In this document: positions 26,386-38,882 of the stretch, one piece after another | Position numbering within the stretch: the stretch's first letter is position 1 | Layout: each line of letters opens with the position of its first letter | Notes under the pieces: generated by a model | Told to the model about the DNA's origin: nothing | Seen by the model: only the letters and a program-made list of their open reading frames with translations | Databases searched by the model: none | Source of the DNA: Quercus robur | Taxonomy: Eukaryota; Streptophyta; Magnoliopsida; Fagales; Fagaceae | Assembly (NCBI RefSeq): GCF_932294415.1 | Contig: NC_065538.1 | Span: 42,437,843 to 42,501,842 of the forward strand | DNA length: 64,000 bases | Reading direction: 5' to 3' | Translations under genes and position numbers: made by a program

Positions 26386-27610
26386 GTCTTCTCTGCATGT
26401 ACAGGCCTGTGCACCTCAATGTGGACATGCATAGGGTTTGTAAATCATGTGGATAGTTTCCCTTTAAATTTTGTAAGTCTGGGTAGGGTAAAAATCAGCA
26501 ATACAGCCAGGATTTCATTCACCAGGAATAGATGCCATGGCTATAGATGAACTTTTAGTATAGTTTTACAGAAGAAACAGGTAAAAGGATGGGTATACTT
26601 GTTTTTGGATTCTATATAGATAAACCTGACTGTCTTCGACTCATATAATTATGACTAAATGTAAATGAAACAAAGTTGCAGAAGAAAACACAAGTTTATT
26701 TGCTTTATGACTGTGTTTGGAGTTAATCCATATTCCTTACCAGATTACTGGGAAGTTGCTTTTTATAGTATGAGCAGTATATTGGCAATTTTACTCAAGT
26801 AATATAATAAACTGTACATAATTAATTTCCTTTATTCTATTTCGTATGAAAATGAAGTCTCCATTTGTAAATGAAGTATTTACATTACAGCAGTTGAAAA
26901 TGACACGAACGAAGAGCCTTTTTCCATCCTTTTCTGCAGACAGACCTTCCAGGCAAAAAAAATGGAAGCAGCCTCATAAGTCATAACCTCGTGTTGGAGA
27001 TTTACAAATTTGTTTTTGATAAACAATCAAGTAATTATCCTTGTCATGAAGGTAGTAATTTTTTTTAAATGAATTATTTTAGTAGTAATATATTTTATTT
27101 TCTTGCTTTAAACAGACAAATGCTCTTAAAACTAAGGACTGATATCATGGCCATCTGCTTCATAAATATATATGTATCTCATGGTCATCTCCTTTGCAAG
27201 CTGTCCGCTATTTTTCTATCTCAGCTATGGTCTTGGAAAGTAATACGTAGAAGAAAAGTTGATAAAAAATTAAAGGTGGTATTTCTATGTAAAAATAAAA
27301 TATAAAAAAATTTTGACACTTCAACATTAAAACAAAAATAAAAAAGGGAAAAATTATGACATCCACTTCAACGTTACTGATTTTAGGATTGGAACAATTA
27401 TTAAGTTTTAATATTTATCTCAAAATTGGAGATTAAGTTGGACTTGTCAGAGAGATAAAGTTTCACTCCTTATTAAATTCGGATTAAGCAAAAATAATTT
27501 TGTTTTAAAAAAAATGATGAGTTTTAGTTTAAGTTGGACTTGTTATAGAGATAGAGTTTCAATCCTTATTAAGTTTGGACTAAACAAAAATAATTTTATT
27601 TAAATAAAAT
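26386..27610. other. 3' flank of the LEUNIG-like gene and intergenic DNA
   Basis: No further coding exon recognised after the stop at 26383-26385. The first few hundred bases may be 3' UTR. Around 27420-27600 two related phrases (GTTGGACTTGT..AGAGATA and TCCTTATTAA.TT.GGA) repeat at about 110-bp spacing. Confidence 0.35.
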
Positions 27611-27670
27611 GATAATATTATTTAAATATTGTGCTGACGTGGAAAATTGTGAGAGTTTCAAATATTTCGG

Positions 27671-27706
<36 letters not shown>
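27611..27706 (+). repeat. Dispersed repeat end with (TA)n, copy 1
   Basis: The phrase TTTAAATATTGTGCTGACGT, followed by AAAATTGTGAGAGTTT and a TA run (27672-27705), recurs at 32657-32738 in the same orientation. It may be the terminus of a dispersed transposon family; no full element could be delimited. Confidence 0.5.
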
Positions 27707-27708
<2 letters not shown>

Positions 27709-28107
27709 CAGGCCTAACCTACATGCACACACACCCAACCGAACCTAACACAATATGGTGTGCACATGCGCACTAGAGAGTACCAATTAAGTAGCTCATC
27801 CTCCTTCCACAAAAGTGGGGTGCCCTTGCCCTTGGAGTCCAAACCAATATCCAACACTATGATACAGTGGTGACTCTAAGAGTTTTTATAGGGTAGCCAT
27901 TAAGAAACTTAAATTATATAAAATATAATAAAAAGAGAACTTAAATATATCGACATCACAAAAAAAAAAAAAACACAAATACATAAAGTTTCACAATTTC
28001 CTTGTTTTAACAAAATAAAAAAGCAAAAAGAAGATGGTGAGAATTGACAATGCTAAAATACGAGTAATAAACTGAAAAAGAATCTTAAATGATAATAAAG
28101 AATCTTT

Positions 28108-28148
<41 letters not shown>

Positions 28149-29186
28149 CAACAAATGAAGTATTTATACATGTGTCACTCTTTTATATGTTAGAGGTTAG
28201 ACTCAAGATTGTGAGGTAATTTGTAGGATAGCATTAGTGAGGGAAAGAACATAATAAGTTGACATGCATTAGAAACAATACTACAAACGGAATTAGAGTG
28301 AAATTTGGTTGGAAGTGGCGATGGAGCCAGTTGTGATGCTAGTAATAGCGGAATTTGGGGTTTTCTAACAGAGACAAGGTCCAATCTTGTAGGCATCGGA
28401 GTCCGAAGATACTGGACAGTGCTGTACCAACGGCAAAATCAAAGTTTAGGACTAAGAGAGAGAGAGAGGGCAGAGGAGATTCCAGGGAGAGAGATGCAAA
28501 GTGAGAACTGAGAAGTAGAAAGAGAAAAAAAATTAGGTTTATGCAATTTCAGAGTTAGAAAAGAAGGAGAAAGAGACGGGGCCTTTTAAAATTTTCAAGG
28601 GCAATTTCGACTTTTTATTGGAGTTGATCTAATAAGCTAATGTGCTACTTTGTGAGACACATGTCAATTTTTTATTGGTTTGGAAACACCAATTCAGATG
28701 CTGAGTTGATAATACCGAAACATCATATAACTTCTCCCTGGGCTGGGGTTTGTGTTTTTTGAATTTAGAATAAAGGGTCCTTTAGTCTTAAATAAAAAAT
28801 AAAAATTAATGGGCCGGATAACCTCCTTCTTTTCTGTTGTTTGGTTATGGGTTTGTATAGCAAGTCATGTGAAAAAAAAATTTAAATTCAGTTTTGAAAA
28901 AATTTTAAAGAGGGTTCTAAGAGTAAAAAAAAAAGGGGTTTTTAGTGTCTTTCAATTTCATAGTTAACATTTACATCCTGCTTTTCATCTCTTAAAATCA
29001 TTTTGTTGCACATCTTCATTTCTAATTCTTTATGTCAAGTTTACAACAAAACACTGAGAGAGATTGAAATATTTTTTAGAGAATAAACCCAGTCCTAAGA
29101 GGGGACAAATTTGACAACACCATATTCATTGCAAAACTAACCTCAATAAATAAAAAAATAAACCCAACTTCCCAAGAGACCAACAA
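27707..29186. other. Intergenic repeat mosaic
   Basis: No gene recognised. It contains TA and GA microsatellites (about 28108-28148). The segment 28578-28710 reappears inverted at about 34920-35060 (shared phrases CTTTTTATTGGAGTTGATCT and GGTTTGGAAACACCAA), so part of this block belongs to a dispersed repeat. Confidence 0.45.
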
Positions 29187-29345
29187 TATCTGACCAAGGA
29201 CCAGGACTAAAACCCATAATCAAAATCTTTGTCTTTGTCTTTGGTGTTAGGGTTAGGGTTTGATGGTTCCTGCCCTGGTGTCAAATATGAAATTGGGGGT
29301 GTTTATACTTGGTATGTACAAAAACTGAAACAATAATAGTAATAG
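29187..29345 (-). pseudogene. Partial 5' copy of the NAC-like gene (start codon and upstream region)
   Basis: On the minus strand an ATG at 29217 is followed by MGFSPGPWSDIVG and then unrelated sequence. Both this segment and the upstream side (29218-29345), including the AAACCCTAACCCTAAC motif, match the corresponding part of the NAC pseudogene (34765-34915), where the same position reads MGLSPSPSP then a stop. Only the first dozen codons and upstream DNA are duplicated; the NAC body is absent. The AAACCCTAA motif is a telo-box, a known plant promoter element. Confidence 0.5.
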
Positions 29346-31985
29346 AAACACAAACATGAGTATGAGTTAGAATTAGGGTTTACCAAAAGAGAGAGGGCTT
29401 GGCTATGAATTGAAGGTGCTTCCACAAAGAGAGCGAGCATTCGAGTTAAACACTCTGATTTAAAATAGCAAAATCTCACTTCTTTCTCTTTCTCTCTCTC
29501 CCTCAATTCAAAAAACACTGAGGGCATGTTTGGTAGACTGTAATAAGTACTGTAATGCAATAATTATTCCTATGGTTTAGTTATTCTTTAATTTGGTTAT
29601 GTTTTTATTATAAAGAGTAGTCATTCCTTATGAATAGCTATTCTTCAAAATGAGGAATAACTATATCTCTTTAAAAGGGTTGTATTAGCTATTCCTTAGT
29701 AAGTGCAATAATTTCAAAATTTAATATATTTCCAAATAAACAAACTTTCCATATCCATCTAACAATTATAAAAATAAAAAATCATAATAAAATAACATAT
29801 ATCTCTCTTAAATTTAAAAAATAACAATTTTTAAAGAGATATAATTGTATGAGTAAGATATTTCCTAAAATAAATCTTAATTTTTAGTCTAATACTAGTT
29901 GCTAACCTGTGTGATGCACTGGAAAGCTACCAATTTTTTTAATTAAAAATAAATAAAAATTAAGATAAACCTCCAAATGATGTGACATTAGCTATTGGAA
30001 TTCAACATCGATTCTATAGCAGCACATTCTTAGAAAGTGGAAGTTTCACTGGGTGAGCAAGTTCCAAGTCCTAAATGAATTCATTTATTCATTTATTGAG
30101 TGGATATGAGTATGGGATCTTGGCTTTTTTAGGTGGTAGATCTTTGGCTACTTCAACATCAATCTAGGGGAGCTTTGATTAGAGTGGTGGGTCAAACTCC
30201 TCTAATGAACCTAGACTTAGCCAAATTCATTTATTAGTTTGGAGCATCTTGTGGTAGGCTCTGCGTTCAAATTTTCATCTCTTTAGTGGTATAGTATCAA
30301 TGAAGTCATATACGTCTAGCAGTAAAATAACAATGAAGCAACCCACATTCAACACCAAAGCAATCACAAATTAGAAAGTAGAGGAACAATAACTTATTAT
30401 GAATCTAGCAATAATAATGGTTTATAAGTCTAGTAGTAAGATATTAGTAAAATGATGTGACATTAGAATTGTAACAGTCATCAAATAATAACAAAATATA
30501 AATTTTTCTAGATTAAAAAAATGACACAAATAGCTCAGTCATTTGCTAGTGTGACAGTGTTGCACCACTCCTAAATGACACATACATCACAAAATCATTT
30601 GGTTGCTTGTTTAGCCAATCAAACAGCAAGCCATTCTTGGACGAGTTAGCTGATTGTGTTACTATCAAACAACAAGATATTATCTAATCAATGTGTTGGC
30701 TGCATCATACCTTGCATGTCCATATGTTCATGCGTTTGAAGACAAAAATAATGTTGTTGAGCAATACAATATTCAAATCTGAAAAACTAAACAACATTAT
30801 GCTCAAGGGAATTTATAAAATTTTAACAATGCTAAGCTACACCCTACAATTTTTTGTTTGTGTTGAAAAAAGTTATAAACACTTGGATCACATGGGCTAC
30901 AAAAAATCTACCCACACCAATTTCGCTAAGGTAGCATAGCATCCTCAACTTGAGTGGTAATATGGTAAATATCAGTTTTAACATTCATAGAAGAAAAATA
31001 GCATTTAAAGTTAGCATATGATCATGATACTAGTCACCATATTAGCCCCACTGATTTCCAGATTAGCTATTAAGTAAAGTCAAGCATCTAATAACGTAAA
31101 TGATGCATAATTGATGCTAAACATGCAATTGTTTTTCCTTGTTTTAGATGATAATGATACTTAAATACTGACATCTAAATGCTTCAGAAAGGAAAACAAT
31201 ATTGGAGGGGGGAAAAAGGAGCAGTTCTAAAGTTCTAAACCAAAAAACATACCGATACGCGTGATGAAAGAGAAGAACTTAATAAATATAACTTGCCTCT
31301 TCCCGTTACACTCTGTAAACAAACAAATAAATTCATAACAGGGGTAAAAACATAGTTGTTGAACAAAAAAGGGAATGGAATAATATGAGAAATTCTTGAG
31401 TCACAACTTAATATCTATTCACAAAAAAAAAATAATTCAAATTGATTATCACCATTTTAATATCTATTCAAATTGATTATCTAAGTGTGTGAACAAACTC
31501 AATTACAGATACAAAGAGAAACACAGCTAAAACTACAATTCAATCAACTCTAGAATACAAAACAGAAATCAATGAAGCTAGGGTAAAAAAATTTCAGAAA
31601 GGTTGGCTACATGGGTTTGCAAAGATACAAAGAGAAACACAGCTAAAACTACAACTCATTCAACTCTAGAATACAAAATAGGCTAGGGTAAAAAATAAAC
31701 CATGAAGCTATATGCAAAATCTGATATAACTAAACTAAAATTCAAAAAAAGCTAATAAATCCACACTAAAATAGTTAGAAATTAGATGTACATAGATTAT
31801 CATAGAGGCAAACGAATACCATACCTTTAACCCTGATTCGAATGGAGGAAAAGAATGAAGAGAAAGGCAAGAGCAATAAACCTAGAAATTGAACAATCGT
31901 GGAAAAAAAAAAAAAAAAAGACTAATAAGAATCAACTATTTATAAGATAATAGTTATAGAGTCCCAATAGTTATAGAGTTCGGAT
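29346..31985. other. Intergenic AT-rich DNA
   Basis: No gene recognised. A roughly 60-bp phrase (GATACAAAGAGAAACACAGC, then CTAAAACTACAA) is duplicated at about 31508 and 31624. The rest shows only short AT-rich open frames. Confidence 0.4.
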
Positions 31986-31986
31986 T

Positions 31987-32022
<36 letters not shown>

Positions 32023-32705
32023 AGTTCTAATTAAATTTGTTTATTAGATACCTTTGGGCTGGTTTCGACAGGCTGGGTTGGGTGTATTTCTGACCGACGT
32101 AGTTGATGGGCCATGGGCTGGATGAGACCCACGGCAAATTGGGAACTGTTTCTGGGTTGCAGAGGTTGCATGTGGGTGGTCTGAGGATGAAGATGGGTGG
32201 TTTGAGGAAGGAGCTCGACCTTTGTTTGATGTTTGTGGGTATGGTGGGCATGGTGGGTTATCTGTGGTCAAAGGCTTGATGAGACCCACGGCAAATGGGG
32301 GGCCGTTTTTGGGTTGTAGAGGTTGGATGTGGGCGGTTTGTGGCAAATCAGTGGTCTGAGGAAGGAGATTGAGGCTTCGGTTTGTGGGTATGGTGGGTCT
32401 GTAGATAAGATGCGATGCTTGATTTGCTGTTGGTTGCAAGTTTATGGGTTTGATCGAGGAGGAGCTGGTAGAGGATTGAGAAAGAACATGGGGATGGCAG
32501 ACCATCGTGCTGGTAGAGGACTGAGGAAGAAGAAGATGGGAATGGCAGACCATTGTGAAAGGGAAAGGCAGAGCTTACATTTTTTTGTTGGTTTTATTTT
32601 TTTGGTGCCGGATTTATGACGTTTTTCTTTTTTTGGTTTTGGTTTTATTTTTTCTTTTAAATATTGTGCTGACGTGAAAAATTGTGAGAGTTTTAGAGGC
32701 TTCAG

Positions 32706-32740
<35 letters not shown>
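31986..32740. repeat. GC-rich island with nested direct repeats between two TA microsatellites
   Basis: TA runs at 31990-32018 and 32710-32738 bracket about 690 bp that is much richer in G on the + strand than its surroundings. Inside, GATGAGACCCACGGCAAAT occurs at 32121 and 32278 (157-bp spacing) with similar following sequence, and a 47-49-bp unit (GGTAGAGGA.TGAGGAAGAA, GGCAGACCAT.GTG) occurs at about 32465 and 32513. A 169-codon minus-strand frame (32044-32553) simply encodes these repeats in Pro/Ser-rich form and matches nothing recognised. It may be a non-autonomous transposon with captured sequence. Confidence 0.45.
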
Positions 32741-33069
32741 TTATAACTCACAACCAAACTTATGAATGAGTTTAATTATTACATTACAACACATTTTATT
32801 CCTAATAATAAAGATTACAATTCATGTCGTAATATCCATTTAGTGTACCAAACGTACCCTGAGTGTATGTGGGTTTCTTTGTTTCACAGTGTAACTCTTT
32901 TCTACAACCAACCCATCCATAATCGACCATTCCATTAATTTGAGTATGGTTGAACTATTGATCGCTTGCGTCTTTTGTAAATTTTTATTTTTATTTTGTG
33001 AAGATGCGTTTATATTGTTAATAGGTTAAATATGACGTGTTTAGTGAAAAAAAAAAGATTTTTATATAT

Positions 33070-33580
33070 ATATATTATATAATTTATTGCAACAAAAATT
33101 ATTATTGCAGTAACTTATCGCAACAAAATTTTTGTTGCCATAAGTTTCATAGGTACTCTATTGACCTATCGCAACAAAAATATTTGTTGCAATAAGTTTT
33201 TGGAGGTACTTTTTTGCAACAAAAATTATTGTTGCGGTAACCTATCACAACAAAACTTTTGTTGCAATAAATTATAGCAACAATTTTTTTTTTTTTTGCA
33301 ATAAAGTATTTCTAATAATAATAAAAGTCTTTTATTGCAACAAAAATCTATTGCAATGAAACTTTTTTTGCAATAGTCTATTGCCACAAACTTTGTCGCA
33401 ACAGTAGGCAATGAAAATTGCAATAGAGGTTTATTGCAACAATATGAAGCCTATTGCAACAAAAGTTTCGTTGCAATACATTTGTTGCAATAAAAGACTT
33501 TTATTATTATTATTAAAAATACTTTATTGCAATAAAATATATTGTTGCTATAATTTATTGCAGCAAAAGTTTTCAACTAA
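33070..33580. mobile_element. Foldback element built from TTGCAACAAA-type palindromic units
   Basis: The two arms 33257-33355 and 33481-33569 are near inverted copies of each other (TTGTTGCAATAAA..., ...AAAGACTTTTATTATTA), separated by about 125 bp. The whole 500 bp is packed with variants of TTGCAACAAAA and its reverse complement TTTTGTTGCAA, at least 20 copies, many arranged as short palindromes. No coding capacity. It resembles a foldback or MITE-like element with subterminal repeats; the family is not identified. Confidence 0.6.
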
Positions 33581-34030
33581 TGACAAAAATATGTAAACAA
33601 TGAACAAATAGCATTTAAGAGATGGGTTTAATTAAAGTAAAGATAATGGACAACTGTAAGAAGAAAAAAGGGTAAGAGTAGATTGATTCCAACTTAAGAA
33701 AAAGAATTTACAATTGTTTTGACTTTGAATTATGCTAATTCATAAGTAAATCTAATCTAATGGGACAAAAAACAATGAGCCAGTGGGAGTTTGGCCTTTG
33801 TCAATCCACCAAAAATTAAAAAAAAAAAAAAAAAATACAAGAATTCACTACAATGAATCAATACTATACTAAAGAGTGAGCTATGTAGTAGTGGAAGGAT
33901 GTTGTCATAATAAACTATGATCAATCATAATGTACTATAAAAATGGGGCGCTAAGTGGTAGTGGAAGGATGTCGTCACAATCAATAAGATCCTCCAAAAA
34001 CTCATTCAAAAATTGATCCAAATCACCGGA
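33581..34030. other. Spacer with short AT-rich repeats
   Basis: No gene recognised. A phrase GTAGTGGAAGGATGT.GTCA occurs at about 33889 and 33958, giving a short direct duplication of about 69-bp spacing. It adjoins the degraded 3' end of the NAC pseudogene. Confidence 0.4.
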
Positions 34031-34811
34031 GCAGAAATTTAGCCTGCTACCCCTCATGCCCAATCTGAAATAGGATCAAGAATAGTAACTAGGGCTAGAA
34101 GTGTCTGCTCAGATGAAGTAGTAGAAGTAGTGCCATAAATGTGAATGTCAGAATGTTGGGTAGGAATAGGAATCAGTGGCAGAAAAGTGTTGTCAGATGC
34201 ATCAATAGTAGCCTGTTGCTTCTTTCTTGGATAATCTTGTTGGGACAAGGGTAGGGGCAGGAACTGTGGCTGAACTTTCCTCTTCCTAGAAGTGATCTTG
34301 GCTTGATCGTTTCTATGTAACCAGCACAATACAGAGGAGTCAACAGCAGTGAGGAACCATCAACATCAATAGTGAACTCGTGCATGATCCAAAAGCCATT
34401 CTGTGGCAACTAAGAGTTCTCATAGTGAAACCAATGCTTCATTCCAATGGGTAGGCTACTATGGGTGTCGTATATAGTCTTAGAGCCTTCATTACTCCAA
34501 GTTCCTCCAAAGTTGATTGTGCAACTAATGTGACTGCCGCAGCTACCTTTAGCCTTACCCTTAAAACTCAAAGTGGTAAAGAAATAAAGATCCTCATTTT
34601 GTCTCAAGAAGGAACCGCCAAAAATATTCTAAATCTAATCAGCCTGATTGGAACCATAGAGATCAAAATCAGGGATAAATCCATGGTACAAATCCAATGA
34701 CTTTCCTGTAACCTTGTTGTAAAGGAAGTAAGAGAGCAATTCATGGTTACTGGGGTAAAATCTGAAACCAATGATATCTGATTAAGGACTAGGACTAGGA
34801 CTAAGACCCAT
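34031..34811 (-). pseudogene. NAC-domain transcription factor pseudogene
   Basis: Reading the minus strand from the ATG at 34809-34811, a NAC domain is recognisable: subdomain A (GFRFYPSNHELLSYFLYNK, VTGKSL), then DFDLYGSNQAD, the DLYFFTTLSFKGKAKGSC block, GTWSNEGSKTIYD, LPIGMKHWFHYENS and the C-terminal NGFWIMHEFTIDVDG. NAC proteins are plant-specific DNA-binding transcription factors. It is broken: an in-frame TAA at 34782-34784, two stops after SNQAD (about 34630-34640), one just before LPQNG (about 34410) and a frameshift near 34270-34330 before a Lys/Arg-rich segment (SRKRKVQPQFLPLP). There is no visible intron. Upstream lies a telo-box-containing segment shared with 29.2 kb. Confidence 0.8.
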
Positions 34812-34919
34812 CTTTGTCTTTGGGGTTAGGGTTAGGGTTTGATGGTTCCTAGTGTCAACTATCAAATATGAAATTGGGGTGTTGGTATGTACAAACTTAG
34901 TTGGTATGAAATAGTAATA

Positions 34920-35060
34920 CCGACTCAGCATTTGACTTGGTGTTTCCAAACCAAAAAACAATTAACATGTGTCTTACAAAGTAGCATATCAACTTACTAG
35001 ATCAACTCCAATAAAAAGTCAAAATTACCACTGAAAATTTTAAAAGCCCCGCCTCTTTCT
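34920..35060 (-). repeat. Inverted copy of the 28578-28710 repeat
   Basis: The reverse complement of this segment matches 28578-28710 over about 135 bp with scattered mismatches, sharing CTTTTTATTGGAGTTGATCT, GCTACTTTGT.AGACACATGT and GGTTTGGAAACACCAA. Two dispersed copies in opposite orientation 6.3 kb apart fit a non-autonomous transposon family. Confidence 0.55.
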
Positions 35061-35159
35061 ACCTTTCTTACTAGATCAACTCCATTGATTTTGGGTTGAT
35101 TGTGTTTGGGTTTTTGATTTTGGGTTAATTGTTTTTGGATTTTGATGATGTTGTAATGG

Positions 35160-35220
35160 ATGGGTTTTGGTGGTGGTGGTTGGGTTGTAGTGGTGGTGGT
35201 GGTGGTTGGATGGTCGTTGA
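35160..35220 (+). repeat. (GGT)n-rich simple repeat
   Basis: Imperfect GGT/TGG trinucleotide repeats (TGGTGGTGGTGG in two runs). The minus-strand translation is a low-complexity Thr/His/Pro frame and is not considered a gene. Confidence 0.85.
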
Positions 35221-35350
35221 GTTGTAGTGGTGCAGGGCAATGTGGTCTTCTTCTTCCTGGACATTGGAGAGATGAGAGGAAGAGAGAGAAACAATCTAAT
35301 ATGTCTAGTGAGAGTGGAGAGAGAAAATAAAATAAAATAATCATATAAGA

Positions 35351-36204
35351 GTAACTGCATCAGTTCGTGCAAATGTTCTGTCTATTTTGCAAGAAAAACC
35401 TACTTTTTCTATTTTACATACTCATTTTTATTATTTTCCACCTTCTTCTTATTTCTTGTTTCTTTTTTTTTTTTTTTCCTCCTTCTTACATCTTCAGCAT
35501 CTTTGTCTTCTTCTTCTCATTCTCATTCTTCTTCTTTTTCTTTTTTTTCTATTTGAGTTTGATTATGACCATTGATTTTGGGTTTACAATTTTGGTGGTG
35601 ATTTTGGGTAGATTTTTCCACTACATGGATGGTGATTTTGGGGCTCTCCATTGACTGCTGCTGCTGCTACTTCTTCTTCAACACTTTGTTCTTCTACCAT
35701 TTTTGCATTTTCTTCTTCTTCTTTTGCAATTTGGGTTTGATTATTTATACGGGTTTGATATATATATTTATATATTTTAGGAGAGGGCTTGATGAATTTG
35801 GGATCTATATTGATTTATATTTGAAGATTTTGATGATTTGTTGTTGGATTTAAGAGAAGATAAGGTGAAAAAGAGGGTAGAAAAAGAGAGAGATCAGATG
35901 AGAGAGGAGAGATAATTAGATGGAGAGAGAAAAAGGGAGCGTGAGGAGGAGAGAGAAAAAATAATAAAATATCAAATGCAAGAGTTACAGTAACCTTATG
36001 CACGGTTACTGTAACACTTGTGTATTTATGCACAATTTTACATCCATTGATGTAGGTATTTTTTATTATCAAAATGTGTAAAATGATTTACATCTTCTAT
36101 TTTGCAAGATTATGTAACCATTGACATGGTTACCCTAAAAAGTTGCAAATGTGTAAAATTTGCAACTTTTTTCTATTTTGCACTGACCGGTGCAAGTGGT
36201 CTTA
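35351..36204. mobile_element. Candidate non-autonomous inverted-repeat DNA transposon
   Basis: The left end reads GAGTAACTGCATCAGTTCGT and the right end, in reverse complement, GACCACTTGCACCGGTCAGT, both followed by TGCAAA and TTCTATTTTGCA-like motifs, an imperfect terminal inverted repeat of about 45 bp. The interior is CTT-rich and then AT-rich, without coding capacity. The flanking trinucleotides are TAA and TTA, so no clean target duplication could be confirmed. Confidence 0.4.
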
Positions 36205-38849
36205 AAATTGCAAATATCACTTTTCTCTTCTCAAACTCTTCAACACTCCCATATTCCAATCAAGTATTTCTCTCACACTCCGATTGGGTCGTCAGCACAG
36301 CCACCGATTGGCCTTTTCCTCCTTTTAGCAAAGCTAGCTTCTTCTTGGGCCTCTGTGGACGACGTGATTTCGATTTCACCAGCCAACCTCCTCCAGTGAA
36401 GCCCATGGTGGTCTGACCCAACTTCCCAAGAGACCCAAAACCCACAAATAAAATCCTACCGAACCTAAAAATGAAGGTTTGGTGTTAACAAATGAAAACA
36501 GGGGAGGTTGGATTACATAAGAAAAACATTCGGGTTAGGTAACTTACGGCACTACTAGAACATTCTTGATTATGGGCTTGTCAGCGAGTTGGGTTTTCTT
36601 TAGGCCAGTCTTGTAGTTTAGGCCATTAAGTTTTAGCCATGCTTTACGTAGTATAATTGTTAATCTTATTGCTTACACTTGTTTATAACTTCCTTTTATC
36701 ATGTTGTTTCTTTTATCATTGTTGGTCTCATTATATGATTTAGCTTTAGGCCATCATGCCATAAAATTTACCACTTGCTTGAATTCATGTAATGAATTTG
36801 GTTAATAATATTGTGTCCATCGAATGATTAATTAAACATTGAAACCGCCATTATCTAATTGCCTAATGTGGGTATCTATTGTAAAAGCAACCTCAGATAA
36901 CTACAAGATAAGTGTTATGAACTATCATTTCAACTCTCTTTTATATCGTAAACGCTATAAGTTCTTGCTTATTAATCTTTATAAAGGAAAAAAAAAAAAA
37001 AAAAACACTTTTGGGTATAATACACAAATAATTTATTATTTTTGATTCTGTGTGCAAACAACAAACAAAATATATATTGTTCTAAATTGTGAGTAAATAA
37101 AATAAACAAACACAACTTACAAACTGAAGATAACAGAAAGGAAAAATCCTTTTTAATCAAGGGTTGTATTTTTTACTCTTAAGATGGATTTCGTCCCTCA
37201 CAGTGGTTTTTTAAGTCCCCTTTGCCTCTTAAGATACAATAATCTCCTACACATAGAAGCCCTGCAGTATGTGCCGCCTAACTAATAAAATTGTGTTTTT
37301 CTCTCTCCCTCTCTCTCTCTGAAAGACTCCTAGGGTCGGTTTGGTTGGAGAGCATGAGAATAAACAAGTGGGAAAATAGAAAAAACAGTATTGGAATGTA
37401 ATTTGATCTCAGTAATTGGTCACACTCATGCAATAAAATAAATATTACTACGTATTTTGAAAATCTAACCGTTGAATTGAATATTTTTTTACACTCTTAA
37501 TACATATGTCAACCTTTGTGTCAATCAGATGTTATTTATGCATAAATTTAAACTATAAAAACTTGTAATTTAAATAATTTATTGATGACATAATTATTAA
37601 TCTTTAATAAGAAGATGTAATCTAACAGTAGATTTGTCAAATTCAAGTCCAATAAAAATATATTAAGTAAAGTTGTAGCTAAACTTTGTGCAATATATAT
37701 ATATATATATATATATATTGTTAACCAAATTGTTATCTTTTTCATATATATATATATATATATATTGTTAAGCAAATTGTTATCTTTTTCATTTTGTTTT
37801 TCTTCTTATTCTTCTTTTTATTTAAAGAAATGATGGTATCCAAAATCCCAATGACAATTACTCATTGCCGTTGGGGGGTGTCGGTACCATTACTCAAAAA
37901 ACAAATGAAAGGTGTAATCCGTATATCATTTGAAAAATTGGACAGTCCCTTGGTGAAGTGAGGAGTCAGGCATGAGAGTGACCATCGGGTGTACTTACTA
38001 GAAAGAAATCATCTGAGACCCAGTCTTGTGCATCGGTTAGGCCTCCACTCCACTACATGACGTGATGGATGACTCATGTGCTACATGCAAAATGCATTTC
38101 TCCACAGCAGAGCAGCCTAAGCTGGACAGCTAGTCTTGCTTGTTTTGCACTTTGTATTTCTCGCTCTCTTAATCACTAAGGTGTTTATAACTTGGGAGAC
38201 CCAAAATTCTTATTTTCATTGCTAATTTTCCTCTATGGTTTTAGGCACTTTTTAGTTCTTGAAATGAGAGAAAATGGATTTTTGAATGAATGAAATTTAA
38301 CTAGTTCACTCCATGCTTAGCTGAAGGTCTAAATATGTTTTGATGTGGTTTTTGCTCTATCTGGTTCCTTGAAATCACTCTCATATTGTTAAGCATTTCT
38401 GACTTGGTTTAAAAAAAAAAAAAATTTATTTCCTCCCTCTCATATTTGGAATTCAATTTAATATGAAAGTCCTCTTTTTGTGATTCCCTAACATGTATTC
38501 CCCCTCCCCCCCCCCCCCCCCCCCTTTTTTTTTTTTTAAAAAAAAAAATCTAATATGTAGAGGTGAACAAAATGATTAAATAAGATTAAGCTGATTTAGA
38601 GAATATTTAAGGTTAAGGGAAAAGGGAGATGGGAGTAGAGGTATTAATATCATATAGCTGGGACTAAAACCATAAGCTTAAGCTTTTGGGTGAAGCAGTC
38701 TCCCTAAGATGTTATATCCTCAACACAAAAGAATTTGATGCTTGATGGCACTGATTTTGTTCACAAGTTTCTGGTAAATGTAAGAAAATAGAGAAATGGC
38801 CAACCCATACAGATCCCAAAGAGTTTGCCAATGTATGACCACATTGATA

Positions 38850-38882
<33 letters not shown>

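Noticed and set aside
32044-32553. 169-codon minus-strand frame, Pro/Ser-rich
   Set aside because: It only translates the direct repeats of a G-rich island; no domain, no splice context, and frames overlap on both strands.
35367-35654. 95-codon Phe-rich frame
   Set aside because: Translation of a CTT/T-rich low-complexity stretch, not a gene.
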